Source of the DNA: Holtiella sp036655075
GTDB lineage: Bacteria; Bacillota; Clostridia; Lachnospirales; Cellulosilyticaceae
Direction of reading: 5' to 3'
NCBI RefSeq assembly: GCF_036655075.1
Contig: NZ_JAVVQU010000001.1
Location: forward strand, 1 to 64,000
DNA length: 64,000 nucleotides
The notes below the pieces were generated by a model. That model was not told where the DNA came from, did no database searches, and worked only from the letters and a program-made list of their open reading frames with translations. Each line of letters begins with the position of its first letter. The first letter of the stretch is position 1. Shown here piece by piece: positions 18,244 through 28,052 of this stretch. Made by a program: the position numbers and the translations under genes.

Positions 18244-20832
18244 CTATTCGTTTTGACCACAACATTGTTTGTATTTTTTACCACTACCACATGGACATAA
18301 GTCATTGCGACCTACTTTTTCCTTTTTCACTACAGGTTGAGCACCTAAGCTTTCATCTTTGTGGTTTGTGCCTGTTACCTTAATAACCGCTTCACGTTTA
18401 ATTTCTTGATGTGGTTGAAGGCGTACATGGAAGAGTGCCTTTGTTGTTTCTTCTTGGATTGTTTCTGTCATCTCTTCGAAAATATCAAAGCTTAAGAAAC
18501 GGTATTCTACAAGTGGATCACGTTGACCATAAGCTTGAAGGTTGATACCTTGACGCATTTGATCCATGTTATCTAAGTGATCCATCCATTTTTGATCGAT
18601 GACTTTGAGCATGATAACACGTTCGATTTCACGAAGTTGCTCACCAACTTCCGCTTCTTTTGTTTCATATATACTTACTGCTTTTCCATAAAGAAGATCA
18701 ATCAAAGTATCTGGTGTGAGATTTTGTTGTTCTTCTTTTGTAAACTCTACTTCTTCAAATGGAATGATAGTAGACAGGTGATCCATCATACTTGCTAAGT
18801 TCCAATCTTCTGGATACTCAATACCGTGTGTTGCACTCATTACTGCTTTTGTAACGACATTTTTACACATAGCAAGCACATTATCTCTAAGGTTTTCGTT
18901 TTTAAGTACATTGAAACGTTCCCCGTAGATAACTTCTCTTTGTTCATTCATAATTTTATCGTATTCAAGAAGATGTTTACGAATACCGTAGTTATTACTT
19001 TCTACTTTTGTTTGTGCTCTTTCAATAGCTTTTGTAAGAATCTTGTGTTCGATTGGTTCATCATCTGGAAGACCAAGTGCATCAAACATCTTCATCGTTG
19101 TTTCTGGAATAAATAGGCGCATTAAGTCATCTTCTAATGCTAAGTAGAAGCGAGACTCACCTGGGTCACCTTGACGTCCTGAACGTCCACGTAACTGGTT
19201 ATCAATACGTCTTGATTCATGACGCTCTGTACCGATAATTTTAAGACCACCTAACTCTTGTACACCTTCTTCAAGTTTGATATCCGTACCACGACCAGCC
19301 ATATTTGTAGCAATAGTGATTGCACCTTTTTTACCTGCTAATGAGATGATTTCAGCTTCTTTTGCATGATATTTCGCATTAAGTACTTGATGACGAATAC
19401 CCTCTCTTTTAAGAAGTTTGCTAAGAAGTTCAGATGTATCAATTGTTACTGTACCAACAAGTACTGGCTGTTGTTTTTCATAAGCGATTTTAATATCTTC
19501 AATAACAGCTTTGAATTTAGCTTCTTCTGTTTTAAATACCATATCTGCGTGGTCGATACGTTGAATGGGTCTATTTGTAGGAATAACGATAACGTCCATT
19601 CCATAAATATCTCTAAATTCGCCTTCTTCTGTTAAAGCTGTACCTGTCATACCAGATTTTTTATTATATTTGTTGAAGTAGTTTTGGAAAGTAATGGTTG
19701 CAAGTGTTTGACTTTCTTTTTGTACTTCTACGCCTTCTTTAGCTTCAATTGCTTGGTGAAGACCATCTGAGTAACGACGTCCATCCATAAGACGACCTGT
19801 AAATTCGTCAACAATAACGATTTCACCTTTTTCATCTACGATATAGTCTTTTTCAAGATGCATTAAGTTATGTGCTTTAAGTGCGATATTAATATGATGT
19901 TGAATTTCCATGTGCTCTGGGTCAGCTAAGTTCTCAACACCAAAGTATTGTTCTGCTTTTTTAACACCATCAGCTGTAAGGGTAACATTTCTTTCTTTCT
20001 CATTAACGATGAAGTCCCCCTCTTCTTCTATTTCTTCTCTCATAAGAGAAGCCATAGCACTTTCTTCGCCTAAAAGTTGTCCTTTTTTAAGACGTCTTAC
20101 GAAAATATCAGCAGCTTTGTAAAGGTGTGTAGATTTTGAACCACTACCAGAGATAATAAGAGGTGTTCTTGCCTCATCAATAAGGACAGAGTCAACCTCA
20201 TCTATGATGGCATAGTTAAGTGGTCTTTGAACCATTTGCTCAGCATAAAGTACCATGTTATCACGTAAGTAATCAAACCCAAATTCATTGTTTGTACCGT
20301 AAGTAATATCACAGTTGTATGCTGCACGTCTTTCGTCGTTTTCCATACCACTTAAGATGCACCCTACAGTAAGTCCTAACCAGTTGTGAAGTTGTCCCAT
20401 TTCTTCCGCATCACGCTTAGCAAGATAATCATTAACTGTTACAACGTGTACACCTTTGCCTGCAAGTGCGTTTAGGTAAGCTGGAAGCGTTGCTACTAAC
20501 GTTTTACCTTCACCCGTTCTCATTTCAGCAATACGACCATTGTGAAGAATTACCCCACCAATAAGCTGCACTTTGAAGTGTTTCATATTAAGAACACGCC
20601 AGCTCGCCTCACGACATACAGCATAAGCTTCCGGTAAGATGTCATCTAGAGTTTCTCCCTTTGCTAAACGCTCTTTAAATTCCACTGTTTTTGCTTTAAG
20701 CTCGTCATCTGTGAGTTTTTGCATCGCTTCATCAAAGCTTTCGACTTTTGCTACGATTGGTTCAATCCTTTTAAGCTCACGTTGAGAGTGAGTACCAAAA
20801 ATTTTCTCTACAAAGTTCTTCAAAATCTTCAC
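18244..20832 (-). CDS. secA: Preprotein translocase ATPase SecA
   Basis: 862 residues, normal for SecA. Nucleotide-binding domain 1 has the Walker A region MRTGEGKTLVATLPAYLNAL near residue 103 and the DEVDSVLIDEARTPLIISG box near 209; domain 2 has NMAGRGTDIKL and the arginine finger region QLRGRSGRQGDPG. The C-terminus holds the SecB/phospholipid-binding zinc motif CPCGSGKKYKQCC. The protein drives secreted proteins through SecYEG using ATP. The start is GTG at 20832 preceded by GAAGAAGG. The gene stands alone between its terminator and a divergent MarR operon. Confidence 0.98.
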   Translation of the reverse strand: MKILKNFVEKIFGTHSQRELKRIEPIVAKVESFDEAMQKLTDDELKAKTVEFKERLAKGETLDDILPEAYAVCREASWRVLNMKHFKVQLIGGVILHNGRIAEMRTGEGKTLVATLPAYLNALAGKGVHVVTVNDYLAKRDAEEMGQLHNWLGLTVGCILSGMENDERRAAYNCDITYGTNNEFGFDYLRDNMVLYAEQMVQRPLNYAIIDEVDSVLIDEARTPLIISGSGSKSTHLYKAADIFVRRLKKGQLLGEESAMASLMREEIEEEGDFIVNEKERNVTLTADGVKKAEQYFGVENLADPEHMEIQHHINIALKAHNLMHLEKDYIVDEKGEIVIVDEFTGRLMDGRRYSDGLHQAIEAKEGVEVQKESQTLATITFQNYFNKYNKKSGMTGTALTEEGEFRDIYGMDVIVIPTNRPIQRIDHADMVFKTEEAKFKAVIEDIKIAYEKQQPVLVGTVTIDTSELLSKLLKREGIRHQVLNAKYHAKEAEIISLAGKKGAITIATNMAGRGTDIKLEEGVQELGGLKIIGTERHESRRIDNQLRGRSGRQGDPGESRFYLALEDDLMRLFIPETTMKMFDALGLPDDEPIEHKILTKAIERAQTKVESNNYGIRKHLLEYDKIMNEQREVIYGERFNVLKNENLRDNVLAMCKNVVTKAVMSATHGIEYPEDWNLASMMDHLSTIIPFEEVEFTKEEQQNLTPDTLIDLLYGKAVSIYETKEAEVGEQLREIERVIMLKVIDQKWMDHLDNMDQMRQGINLQAYGQRDPLVEYRFLSFDIFEEMTETIQEETTKALFHVRLQPHQEIKREAVIKVTGTNHKDESLGAQPVVKKEKVGRNDLCPCGSGKKYKQCCGQNE

Positions 20833-21023
20833 CTTCTTCTTTCTATGTTATATATGTATCAATTTATCGCATACTAAGTTTTATCCGAGTAAACACTATC
20901 ACTAAGTATATCAAATATTATACACTATTACAACTATCGAACCCATCCAATTATAGGTATCCTAAGGGTGTGTCCTTCTTTAATCTTAACTCCAAAGTTC
21001 ATTTTTTATTCATAATATTGCTA

Positions 21024-21066
21024 TTGAATTATCATATTCAGCTGTTATATAATTAGTTAGCTAATT
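21024..21066 (+). promoter_or_regulatory. marR-ABC promoter with overlapping MarR-type operator
   Basis: TTGAAT (21024-21029) and a perfect TATAAT (21048-21053) are 18 bases apart. An inverted repeat AATTAG-N4-CTAATT (21051-21066) overlaps the -10 box and ends 18 bases before the marR start. Short inverted repeats of this kind are typical MarR dimer sites, so autorepression is likely. Confidence 0.7.
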
Positions 21067-21084
21067 AATTGCGAGGAGATTATC

Positions 21085-21531
21085 ATGAAAACCAAAAATA
21101 CTATTAACAATTTATTGTGGGAAATTATTCGTCTACAATTTGTTAGAAGCCATGAACTCTTTGAAGTGTACGGCCTACACCCAGGCCAACCCCCTCTGCT
21201 CATGTGCCTTTATCATGAAAATGGCTTAAGTCAGTCCGTTTTAGCTTCTAGATTATATGTCAAACCATCCACTATAACCGTTATGATTAAAAGGTTAGAG
21301 AACTCTGGCATGGTCTATAAGCAAGTGGATGAAAATGATAAACGTATTTGCCGTACATTCTTAAGTGAAAAGGGTTATACTACTTGTAAGGCACTTGAAA
21401 AGCTCTATGAACAGAATGAACTTCTCTATAATAACAATTTAAGTATAGAAGAACAAGTCCTTCTTAAAAGGCTTTTAATGCAAGTACGTGATAATTTACA
21501 TCAATGTGAAGGAGATGATAAAAATGATTAG
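21085..21531 (+). CDS. MarR-family transcriptional regulator
   Basis: 148 residues with a winged helix: recognition helix region LASRLYVKPSTITVMIKRLE near 51-70 and wing KQVDENDKRICRTFLSEKG near 77-95, flanked by dimer helices. MarR proteins repress promoters and release them on binding small phenolic or drug-like ligands. The gene leads a three-gene operon; its 3' end overlaps the first ABC gene by 8 bases. GAGGAGA precedes the start. It most likely represses itself and the two exporter genes. Confidence 0.93.
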   Translation: MKTKNTINNLLWEIIRLQFVRSHELFEVYGLHPGQPPLLMCLYHENGLSQSVLASRLYVKPSTITVMIKRLENSGMVYKQVDENDKRICRTFLSEKGYTTCKALEKLYEQNELLYNNNLSIEEQVLLKRLLMQVRDNLHQCEGDDKND

Positions 21532-23260
21532 ACTAGCTAAGTATTTAAAGCCCTATTTAGGGAGTGTTATACTCACTTTGTTTTTACTTTTTTTACAAAC
21601 GATTTCCAATTTATTTCTACCTGCCTTAATGGCTAAAATTGTAGATATAGGTATCCCTACTGGCAATACCTCTTATATTATTTACGTAGGATTATTTATG
21701 TTACTGGTCGCCTTACTCGGTAGTGCCTTTATGGTATTTGCTAACCTCAACTCTGCTAAAATAGCTATGGGCTTTAGCCGTGACCTTAGAAAAGACCTTT
21801 TCATGAAGGTAGAATCCTTTTCTTTAGGTGAATTCAATACCTTAGGTACTTCTTCATTAATCACAAGAACAACCAACGATATTACTCAAGTTCAACAATT
21901 AGTCCTTATGTCCTTACGTATGATGGTGACAGCACCTCTTATGGTAATCGGTGGACTCATTATGGCCTTATCCACTAATCTAGAACTCTCTATTGTACTG
22001 GTTATTTCTATTCCAATTCTTATATTAGTTATTGGACTTGTCGCTAAATTTGGTATGCCTCTCTTTAAATCTATGCAAGTCAAATTAGATAAGCTTAACT
22101 TAGTACTTCGTGAGAACTTAACAGGGATTCGTGTTGTTCGTGCCTTCAACAAAGTACCTTACGAACAAAAACGTTTTGATGGTGCCAATGCAGACTTAAC
22201 CTCTACTGCTGTACGTGTTAATAAGATTATGGCAGTCTTAATGCCAAGTATGATGATTATTATGAACCTTACTTCTGTAGCTATTATCTGGTTTGGTGCA
22301 ATACGTATTGAAGCTGGTGGTCTTGAAGTCGGTAGCCTTATTGCCTTTATTCAATATGTTATGCAAATTATGATGGCTCTTGTTATGGTTACCATGATGT
22401 TTGTTATGATTCCAAGAGCTGCAGCATCTGCTGAGCGTATTAATGAAGTTTTAGATACACCTCTTGAAATAAAAGATTTAGTAAAAGAAACAGTTGCACC
22501 TTCTCTTTGTGGCCAAGTAGCCTTTAACGATGTGACTTTCTACTATCCAAACAGTGAGGAGCCTGCTCTAAACCATATTTCATTCGAGACAAAACCTGGT
22601 AAGATAACTGCTATTATTGGCGGTACGGGTTCTGGCAAATCTACACTTGTTAACCTTATCCCAAGATTCTATGAAGTATCTACGGGTGAGCTTCTTGTAG
22701 ATGGTGTTGATGTTAAGTCTATGACTCAAGCAGAACTTAGAAGTAAGATTGGGCTTATTCCTCAAAAAGCACTTCTCTTTAGTGGGACTATCAGAGATAA
22801 CTTAAAATATGGTAAAGAAGATGCTACAGATGAAGAAATCTGGGAAGCACTAAAAACTGCACAAGCCTATGACTTTGTTTCTAATATGGATGACGGACTA
22901 GATAGTTATATTGCTCAAGGTGGTACAAACGTATCTGGTGGGCAAAAACAACGTCTTTGTATCGCTCGCGCACTTATTCGCAAACCTGAAGTGTATATCT
23001 TTGATGATAGTTTTTCTGCTCTTGATTTTAAAACAGATTCTAATCTTAGAAAAGCACTTAAGTCCGAAATTACTGAATCTGCAATGATTCTTGTTGCACA
23101 ACGTATTAGTACGATTATGGATGCAGATGAAATACTTGTATTATATGACGGAAACGTAGTAGGTCAAGGTACACACCGTGAACTCCTCGACAATTGTGAA
23201 GTCTATAAAGAAATCGCCTTATCTCAACTTTCAAAGGAGGAGATCGAAAATGGAAAATAA
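21524..23260 (+). CDS. ABC exporter half-transporter, first of heterodimer
   Basis: 578 residues. Residues ~1-310 are a six-helix type IV exporter membrane domain; residues ~330-570 are the ATPase with Walker A GGTGSGKSTLVN, signature NVSGGQKQRLCIARAL, Walker B VYIFDDSFSAL and a switch region AQRIST. The residue after Walker B is Asp-Ser rather than Asp-Glu (DDSFSALD), and the switch histidine is Gln, so this subunit carries the degenerate catalytic site seen in heterodimeric exporters such as TM287 or BmrC. The start at 21524 has GAAGGAGATG ahead of it; an upstream in-frame ATG lacks a site. Confidence 0.92.
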   Translation: MIRLAKYLKPYLGSVILTLFLLFLQTISNLFLPALMAKIVDIGIPTGNTSYIIYVGLFMLLVALLGSAFMVFANLNSAKIAMGFSRDLRKDLFMKVESFSLGEFNTLGTSSLITRTTNDITQVQQLVLMSLRMMVTAPLMVIGGLIMALSTNLELSIVLVISIPILILVIGLVAKFGMPLFKSMQVKLDKLNLVLRENLTGIRVVRAFNKVPYEQKRFDGANADLTSTAVRVNKIMAVLMPSMMIIMNLTSVAIIWFGAIRIEAGGLEVGSLIAFIQYVMQIMMALVMVTMMFVMIPRAAASAERINEVLDTPLEIKDLVKETVAPSLCGQVAFNDVTFYYPNSEEPALNHISFETKPGKITAIIGGTGSGKSTLVNLIPRFYEVSTGELLVDGVDVKSMTQAELRSKIGLIPQKALLFSGTIRDNLKYGKEDATDEEIWEALKTAQAYDFVSNMDDGLDSYIAQGGTNVSGGQKQRLCIARALIRKPEVYIFDDSFSALDFKTDSNLRKALKSEITESAMILVAQRISTIMDADEILVLYDGNVVGQGTHRELLDNCEVYKEIALSQLSKEEIENGK

Positions 23261-25106
23261 ACATAAACGTCCGGGCGCACCTGGTGGAGCTCCTGGCGGA
23301 CCAATGGGGCATGGTATGGTTATGGCCGGCGCGCGTGCAAAAGACTTTAAAGGATCTTTTAGACGTCTGCTGAGCTACCTTAAACCTGCACGTATTAAAC
23401 TTATTGTTATTTTTATATTAGCAGCTTTAAGTACTCTTTTTGCCGTAGTTAGTCCTAAAATACTAGGGTCTGCTACGAATACCATTGCTGCTGGTGTAGA
23501 TAGCATGACTAAAGGTACTGGTAGCATTGACTTTACTGCACTTTTACAAATTCTATTTGTACTTGCTGGTTTTTATCTCCTTAGTGCCTTCTTTAACTAT
23601 CTTCAACAATATTTAATGGCTGATGTGGCACAAAACACTGTGTTTGTCCTACGTACTGACGTCAATAAAAAGTTATCTCGTCTTCCTCTAAAATATTTTG
23701 ACTCTCACTCTAATGGTGACTTATTAAGTACTGTTACCAATGACGTAGATAATATTAGTAATACCCTTCAACAAAGTATTACTCAGTTGATTACTTCTGT
23801 TGTAACACTTATAGGTGTAACTGCAATGATGCTTAGTATCAGTTGGGTGCTAACACTCATTATCCTTGTTACCCTTCCTCTAGGTATTTTTGTTATTCGC
23901 CCTATTATTGGTCGCTCACAAAAACACTTCTCAGCTCAACAAAATACTTTAGGGTCTTTAAATGGACATATTGAAGAAATGTATACAGGACACTTAGTTG
24001 TTAAGGCCTTTAGCCATGAAAAAGAATCTATTGAACACTTTAACGCGATTAATGATTCCCTTTATGAATCTGGTTGGAAAGCTCAGTTTGTATCTGGTCT
24101 TGTTATGCCACTTATGGGACTTGTCAATAATATTGGTTATGTGGTAGTTGCCGTAGTCGGTGGTCTTCAAGTTGTAAGTGGTCAGCTTCTCATTGGAGAT
24201 ATTCAAGCCTTTATCCAATACTCTAGACAGTTTACACAACCTATTAATCAGCTTGCTAATATTGCTAATATCCTTCAATCTACTATTGCTTCTGCTGAAA
24301 GAGTATTTATAATTTTAGATGAGGAAGAGGCCGTTTCTGATACCACTCAACCCGTTTCATTAAACCAACCAAAAGGTCAAGTGACCTTTGACCATGTAGC
24401 CTTTGGCTATACACCTGAACACTTACTCATGAAAGACTTAAATATTACCGTGCAACCTGGTCAAACTATTGCCATAGTTGGACCTACTGGAGCTGGTAAA
24501 ACAACACTGATTAACCTACTTATGCGATTCTATGAGCTCAACAGTGGAGAAATTCGTGTAGATGGTGTCAATATCACTGACCTAACAAGAAATGATTTAC
24601 GTCACCTATTTGGTATGGTACTTCAAGATACTTGGCTCTTTAAAGGTTCAATTCGCGATAACATTGCCTATAGTAAAGAGAATGCTCCTTTTGAAGAAGT
24701 TGTAGCTGCTGCTAAGGCTGCTCATGCTGACCACTTTATACGTACCTTACCTCAAGGGTATGATACTATTTTAAACGAAGAAGCTTCTAACATTTCTCAA
24801 GGTCAAAAGCAACTTCTTACGATAGCTCGTGCTATCTTAGCAAATCCTGCTATTCTTATTCTAGATGAAGCTACAAGTAGTGTTGATACACGTACAGAGC
24901 ACTACATTCAAAATGCTATGACACGTCTAATGGAAGGCCGTACAAACTTTGTTATTGCCCACCGCCTCTCTACTATTAAAGATGCAGATATCATCTTAGT
25001 TATGCAATCAGGAAATGTAGTGGAACAAGGTACACATCACGAGCTACTTGCTCAAGGTGGCATCTATGCAGACCTCTACAATAGCCAATTTGACCAATCT
25101 GCTTAA
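23250..25106 (+). CDS. ABC exporter half-transporter, second of heterodimer
   Basis: 618 residues. A Gly/Pro-rich cytoplasmic N-terminus (GAPGGAPGGPMGHGM) precedes a six-helix membrane domain and an ATPase with Walker A GPTGAGKTTLINL, signature NISQGQKQLLTIARAI, Walker B ILILDEATSSVDTRTE and switch IAHRLST. Here the catalytic Glu and switch His are canonical, so this is the active-site partner of the preceding subunit. Genes overlap by 11 bases with AAAGGAGG before the ATG at 23250, giving tight coupling. Heterodimers of this kind export drugs or lipid-like compounds. A hairpin terminator follows. Confidence 0.93.
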   Translation: MENKHKRPGAPGGAPGGPMGHGMVMAGARAKDFKGSFRRLLSYLKPARIKLIVIFILAALSTLFAVVSPKILGSATNTIAAGVDSMTKGTGSIDFTALLQILFVLAGFYLLSAFFNYLQQYLMADVAQNTVFVLRTDVNKKLSRLPLKYFDSHSNGDLLSTVTNDVDNISNTLQQSITQLITSVVTLIGVTAMMLSISWVLTLIILVTLPLGIFVIRPIIGRSQKHFSAQQNTLGSLNGHIEEMYTGHLVVKAFSHEKESIEHFNAINDSLYESGWKAQFVSGLVMPLMGLVNNIGYVVVAVVGGLQVVSGQLLIGDIQAFIQYSRQFTQPINQLANIANILQSTIASAERVFIILDEEEAVSDTTQPVSLNQPKGQVTFDHVAFGYTPEHLLMKDLNITVQPGQTIAIVGPTGAGKTTLINLLMRFYELNSGEIRVDGVNITDLTRNDLRHLFGMVLQDTWLFKGSIRDNIAYSKENAPFEEVVAAAKAAHADHFIRTLPQGYDTILNEEASNISQGQKQLLTIARAILANPAILILDEATSSVDTRTEHYIQNAMTRLMEGRTNFVIAHRLSTIKDADIILVMQSGNVVEQGTHHELLAQGGIYADLYNSQFDQSA

Positions 25107-25148
25107 GAAGTATTTAGACTTATAAAATCAGTAAAATTCTACTCAAAC

Positions 25149-25198
25149 AAAAGGTCTATGAAAACTAGTTGAAAATTCCTAGTTTTTCATAGACCTTT
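25149..25198. terminator. Bidirectional terminator between ABC exporter and map
   Basis: Arms of about 19 bases beginning AAAGGTCTATGAAAACTAG pair around a ~11-base loop, with A and T runs on the two sides so that it can stop transcription from both convergent genes. It is related in sequence to the hairpins at 28009 and 39624. Confidence 0.88.
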
Positions 25199-25239
25199 TA
25201 TTTGTATCAACTTATAAATAACAAGTGTACTACGATTTC

Positions 25240-26073
25240 TTATTGGGTTAAAATTTCATATCCTGTCTCAGTAACAAGAATCATACTTTCCCACTGTGCT
25301 GATAACTTACCATCTGCTGTATAGATGGTCCATCCATTTTTTCTATCTTCTTTCACTCTAGCTGTTCCCATATTCACCATAGGTTCAATGGTAAAAATCA
25401 TACCTGGCACTAAGAGCATCCCTGTTCCTGCTTTACTTACATGGCTTACATAAGGGTCCTCGTGGAAAGCAAGCCCTACACCATGCCCTCCAATTTCTCT
25501 TACCACACTGTAACCATTAGCCTTAGCATGATCATTAATTGCTGCACCTATATCTCCAAGCAATCCCCATGGCTTAACTTGTTCGATGCCCTTTTCCATA
25601 CATTCTTTAGCCACCTCTACAAGTTTCTTTGCCTCTTCGCTCACTTCTCCTATTTGGAACATACGTGAAGCATCTGAAAAATAGCCATGGTAGATGGTAG
25701 AGACATCTACATTGACAATATCGCCTGATTTAAGCACTCTATCCTTGTCTGGAATACCGTGGCATACTTCATGATTGACAGACACACAAACGCTCTTAGG
25801 AAATCCTTGGTAGTTCAGAGGTGCTGGTGTAGCACCTTGCCCTTTAGTAAATAAGTACACCAATTCATCAATTTCTAGTGTCGTCATGCCTTCTCTTATA
25901 TTTGCTGCTATATAGTCTAAAATAGCTGTATTAATCTTTGCACTCTTCTTGATGGCTTCTATTTGCTTTTCGTTTTTAATAATATTTTTAGGTGGTACGA
26001 TATAACCTTGTTTTCTAAAACTATCTAACTTTTCATCTAAAGGTGTACGCCCACTGTTAGTTTTTGTTCTCAT
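25240..26073 (-). CDS. map: Methionine aminopeptidase, type I
   Basis: 277 residues. The five metal ligands of the pita-bread fold are present: Asp in NVDVST, Asp in YFSDASR, His in GGHGVGLAFHE, Glu in FTIEPMVN and Glu in AQWESMILVTE. It removes the initiator methionine from new proteins. A ~40-residue N-terminal extension (residues 1-40, rich in Lys) precedes the catalytic core; it has no zinc or SEC-C motif. The gene is alone and not in a ribosomal protein operon, which suggests a second or accessory copy. A terminator hairpin lies downstream. Confidence 0.93.
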   Translation of the reverse strand: MRTKTNSGRTPLDEKLDSFRKQGYIVPPKNIIKNEKQIEAIKKSAKINTAILDYIAANIREGMTTLEIDELVYLFTKGQGATPAPLNYQGFPKSVCVSVNHEVCHGIPDKDRVLKSGDIVNVDVSTIYHGYFSDASRMFQIGEVSEEAKKLVEVAKECMEKGIEQVKPWGLLGDIGAAINDHAKANGYSVVREIGGHGVGLAFHEDPYVSHVSKAGTGMLLVPGMIFTIEPMVNMGTARVKEDRKNGWTIYTADGKLSAQWESMILVTETGYEILTQ

Positions 26074-26094
26074 CTTATCATTCCTTATCTCTAT

Positions 26095-26217
26095 TTATTC
26101 ACCTTTTGGTGTCATCACATCTATTTTCTTATCCTGACTCAATAGCCAAACACCTGTTATAAGTGGCAATATACTCAAAAAGTGAACCAACGGGCTAGTA
26201 AAATGGAAAACTCTTTG
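26095..26217 (-). pseudogene. 3' remnant of a membrane-protein gene
   Basis: Directly upstream of map, the minus strand reads in one frame VFHFTSPLVHFLSILPL, ITGVWLLSQDKK and IDVMTPKGE to a TAA at 26095-26097. This looks like a last membrane helix and a charged tail. In-frame there is a TAG at 26218-26220 and no start with a ribosome site, so it is most likely the end of a decayed gene. The rest of the 370-bp gap up to the next gene holds a promoter and a poor inverted repeat around 26197-26276, and no other gene. Confidence 0.45.
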
Positions 26218-26396
26218 CTACTGCCACAAAGAATTTCTTCTGAAACTATTTTACTTTCGTCGCTCCTCGGTTGCATTTTTCTTGTTATTTTTATTATAGA
26301 CTAAAATTCTCCATAAGAAGGTAACTTAATAAAATATTTACAACTATATTTTCTATTATTAATTCACATCCTAAAGATAGCTTGATTTGTTATTTA

Positions 26397-26425
26397 TTGA
26401 TATAATACATGGTATTGTTTATATT
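26397..26425 (+). promoter_or_regulatory. Promoter of the 5'-nucleotidase-like gene
   Basis: TTGATA at 26397-26402 and TATATT at 26420-26425 are 17 bases apart and lie 17 bases before the ATG at 26443. The short distance leaves a brief leader with GAGGTG as ribosome site. Confidence 0.6.
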
Positions 26426-26442
26426 ACTTACGAGGTGCACTT

Positions 26443-27957
26443 ATGAAAAAACTAACGCTTTACTTCACGTCCGATGTTCATGGATATGTTTATCCCACAG
26501 ATTATAGAGACCAAGATAAGAAACCACAAGGCTTCTTATGTATGATGGAACAATTTAAAAAAGATGGTAATACCCTTATTGTAGATGGTGGTGATACTAT
26601 TCAAGGTTCTCCATTTACAACTTTCTTAAGCCGCGGGGCTTTGCCTAAAAATCCTCTTGCAGAGGTTATGAATCGTGCTGGCTATGACTATATCACTTTA
26701 GGCAATCATGATTTCAACTATGGCTATGAGTATTTAAAAAGTTATTTAAATTATTTGGATGCAAAATGTTTATGCACTAATGTGGAAGATACACTGAACC
26801 AGCTTCCTATCCAAAAAGATGCGATTCATACTTTAGAAAATGGCCTAAAAGTTGGTCTAATCGGCATCAGCACAGAATTTATTCCTGTATGGGAAAAGAA
26901 AGAAAACTTAACTCACTTTATCGTATCTTCAACCCTTGAAAGTATTCGTCCAAGCTTTGAAGCCCTACAATGTGAAGTGGATTTAATGGTTGGGATTTAT
27001 CATGGCGGTCTAGAATATGACCTAGAAACAGACAAAAAACTTAGTGATAGTATGGAAAACTTAGCTTATGCTATTTGTGAGGCTTTTGATTTCGATGTCC
27101 TTCTTACAGGTCACCAACATATTCCTCTAGCCAATAAAGAGATTTGCGGTACACACCTTGTTCAAACGCCACAATATGGTACCCAATTTGCTCAAGTAGA
27201 AATTCGTGTTGAGGATTCTGGCGAAGTTGCTATTCAATCTGAGCTTATACCTACTGAACTTCAGTACAATGAAAAACTTTATAACGAGCTTATGCCTATC
27301 GAATCCTCGCTTCAAACTTGGTTAGATGAACCTGTTGGTTTCTTAGACATGCCACTTATACCAACTGACCATTTAGATATGGCTCTTCATGGTAGCCCTT
27401 TAGCTAACTTTATTAACCAAGTGCAACTTGAACGTAGTGGCGCGGATATCGCTTGTACTTCCTTTGCCAATAGTGTCAAAGGCTTTAACCAAGAAGTAAC
27501 AGTCCGAGATATTGTTTCCACCTATATCTTCCCTAATACACTTTCTGTATTAGAAGTCACAGGTAGCATTTTAAAGGAAGCTTTAGAAAACACCGCCAGT
27601 TACTTCCATCTTGAAGAAGATACACTTTCTATCTCAGATAAATTCCTTAAACCTAAAGTATCTCATTATAACTATGACTATTTTGCACCACTACACTACA
27701 CTCTTGACTTAACTAAGCCAGTAGGTGAACGTGTAGTAGCTATGACACTTCATGGCAAAGAAGTTGCTTTAGAAGATACTCTAACACTTGCTATGAACAA
27801 CTATCGCTATAGTGGTGTAGGTGGCTACAATATGTACCCACGCTGTAAAGTGGTTCAAGAAATTTTAGTTGAAATGCCTGAAATCATCATTGATTACTTT
27901 ATGCAACATAAACATGTCACTGTAGATCCAACCACTTATATTACTATTCAAAAATAG
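26443..27957 (+). CDS. 5'-nucleotidase / 2',3'-cyclic phosphodiesterase family enzyme
   Basis: 504 residues with the two domains of the family. The N-terminal metallophosphatase has FTSDVHGY near residue 9, VDGGDTIQGSP near 47, LGNHDFNYG near 86, GIYHGG near 186 and LTGHQH near 222. The C-terminal 5_nucleotid_C domain (about 300-500) carries GADIACTSFAN and the substrate-binding loop AMNNYRYSGVGGYNM. Members hydrolyse nucleoside 5'-monophosphates, 2',3'-cyclic nucleotides or UDP-sugars. Most are exported, but no signal peptide is visible here, so it acts in the cytoplasm. Single-gene unit with promoter and terminator. Confidence 0.88.
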   Translation: MKKLTLYFTSDVHGYVYPTDYRDQDKKPQGFLCMMEQFKKDGNTLIVDGGDTIQGSPFTTFLSRGALPKNPLAEVMNRAGYDYITLGNHDFNYGYEYLKSYLNYLDAKCLCTNVEDTLNQLPIQKDAIHTLENGLKVGLIGISTEFIPVWEKKENLTHFIVSSTLESIRPSFEALQCEVDLMVGIYHGGLEYDLETDKKLSDSMENLAYAICEAFDFDVLLTGHQHIPLANKEICGTHLVQTPQYGTQFAQVEIRVEDSGEVAIQSELIPTELQYNEKLYNELMPIESSLQTWLDEPVGFLDMPLIPTDHLDMALHGSPLANFINQVQLERSGADIACTSFANSVKGFNQEVTVRDIVSTYIFPNTLSVLEVTGSILKEALENTASYFHLEEDTLSISDKFLKPKVSHYNYDYFAPLHYTLDLTKPVGERVVAMTLHGKEVALEDTLTLAMNNYRYSGVGGYNMYPRCKVVQEILVEMPEIIIDYFMQHKHVTVDPTTYITIQK

Positions 27958-28008
27958 ACTTTATTCAGTTCCCGACTATAGAAGGGACGCTTATACTCTT
28001 AAATAGTC

Positions 28009-28051
28009 AAAAGGCTCTGAAACTAGTTTGAAACTAGCTTCAGAGCCTTTT
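28009..28051. terminator. Bidirectional terminator between convergent genes
   Basis: Arms AAAAGGCTCTGAA and complement, with a second inner CTAG pairing, followed by TTTTT on the plus strand and by A/T on the other side. It ends right at the stop codon of the next minus-strand gene. Related to the hairpins at 25149 and 39624. Confidence 0.88.
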
Positions 28052-28052
28052 T

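Noticed and set aside
18577..19116. Plus-strand frames inside secA
   Set aside because: Antisense shadows of secA with Phe/Cys/Tyr-rich translations and no start signals.
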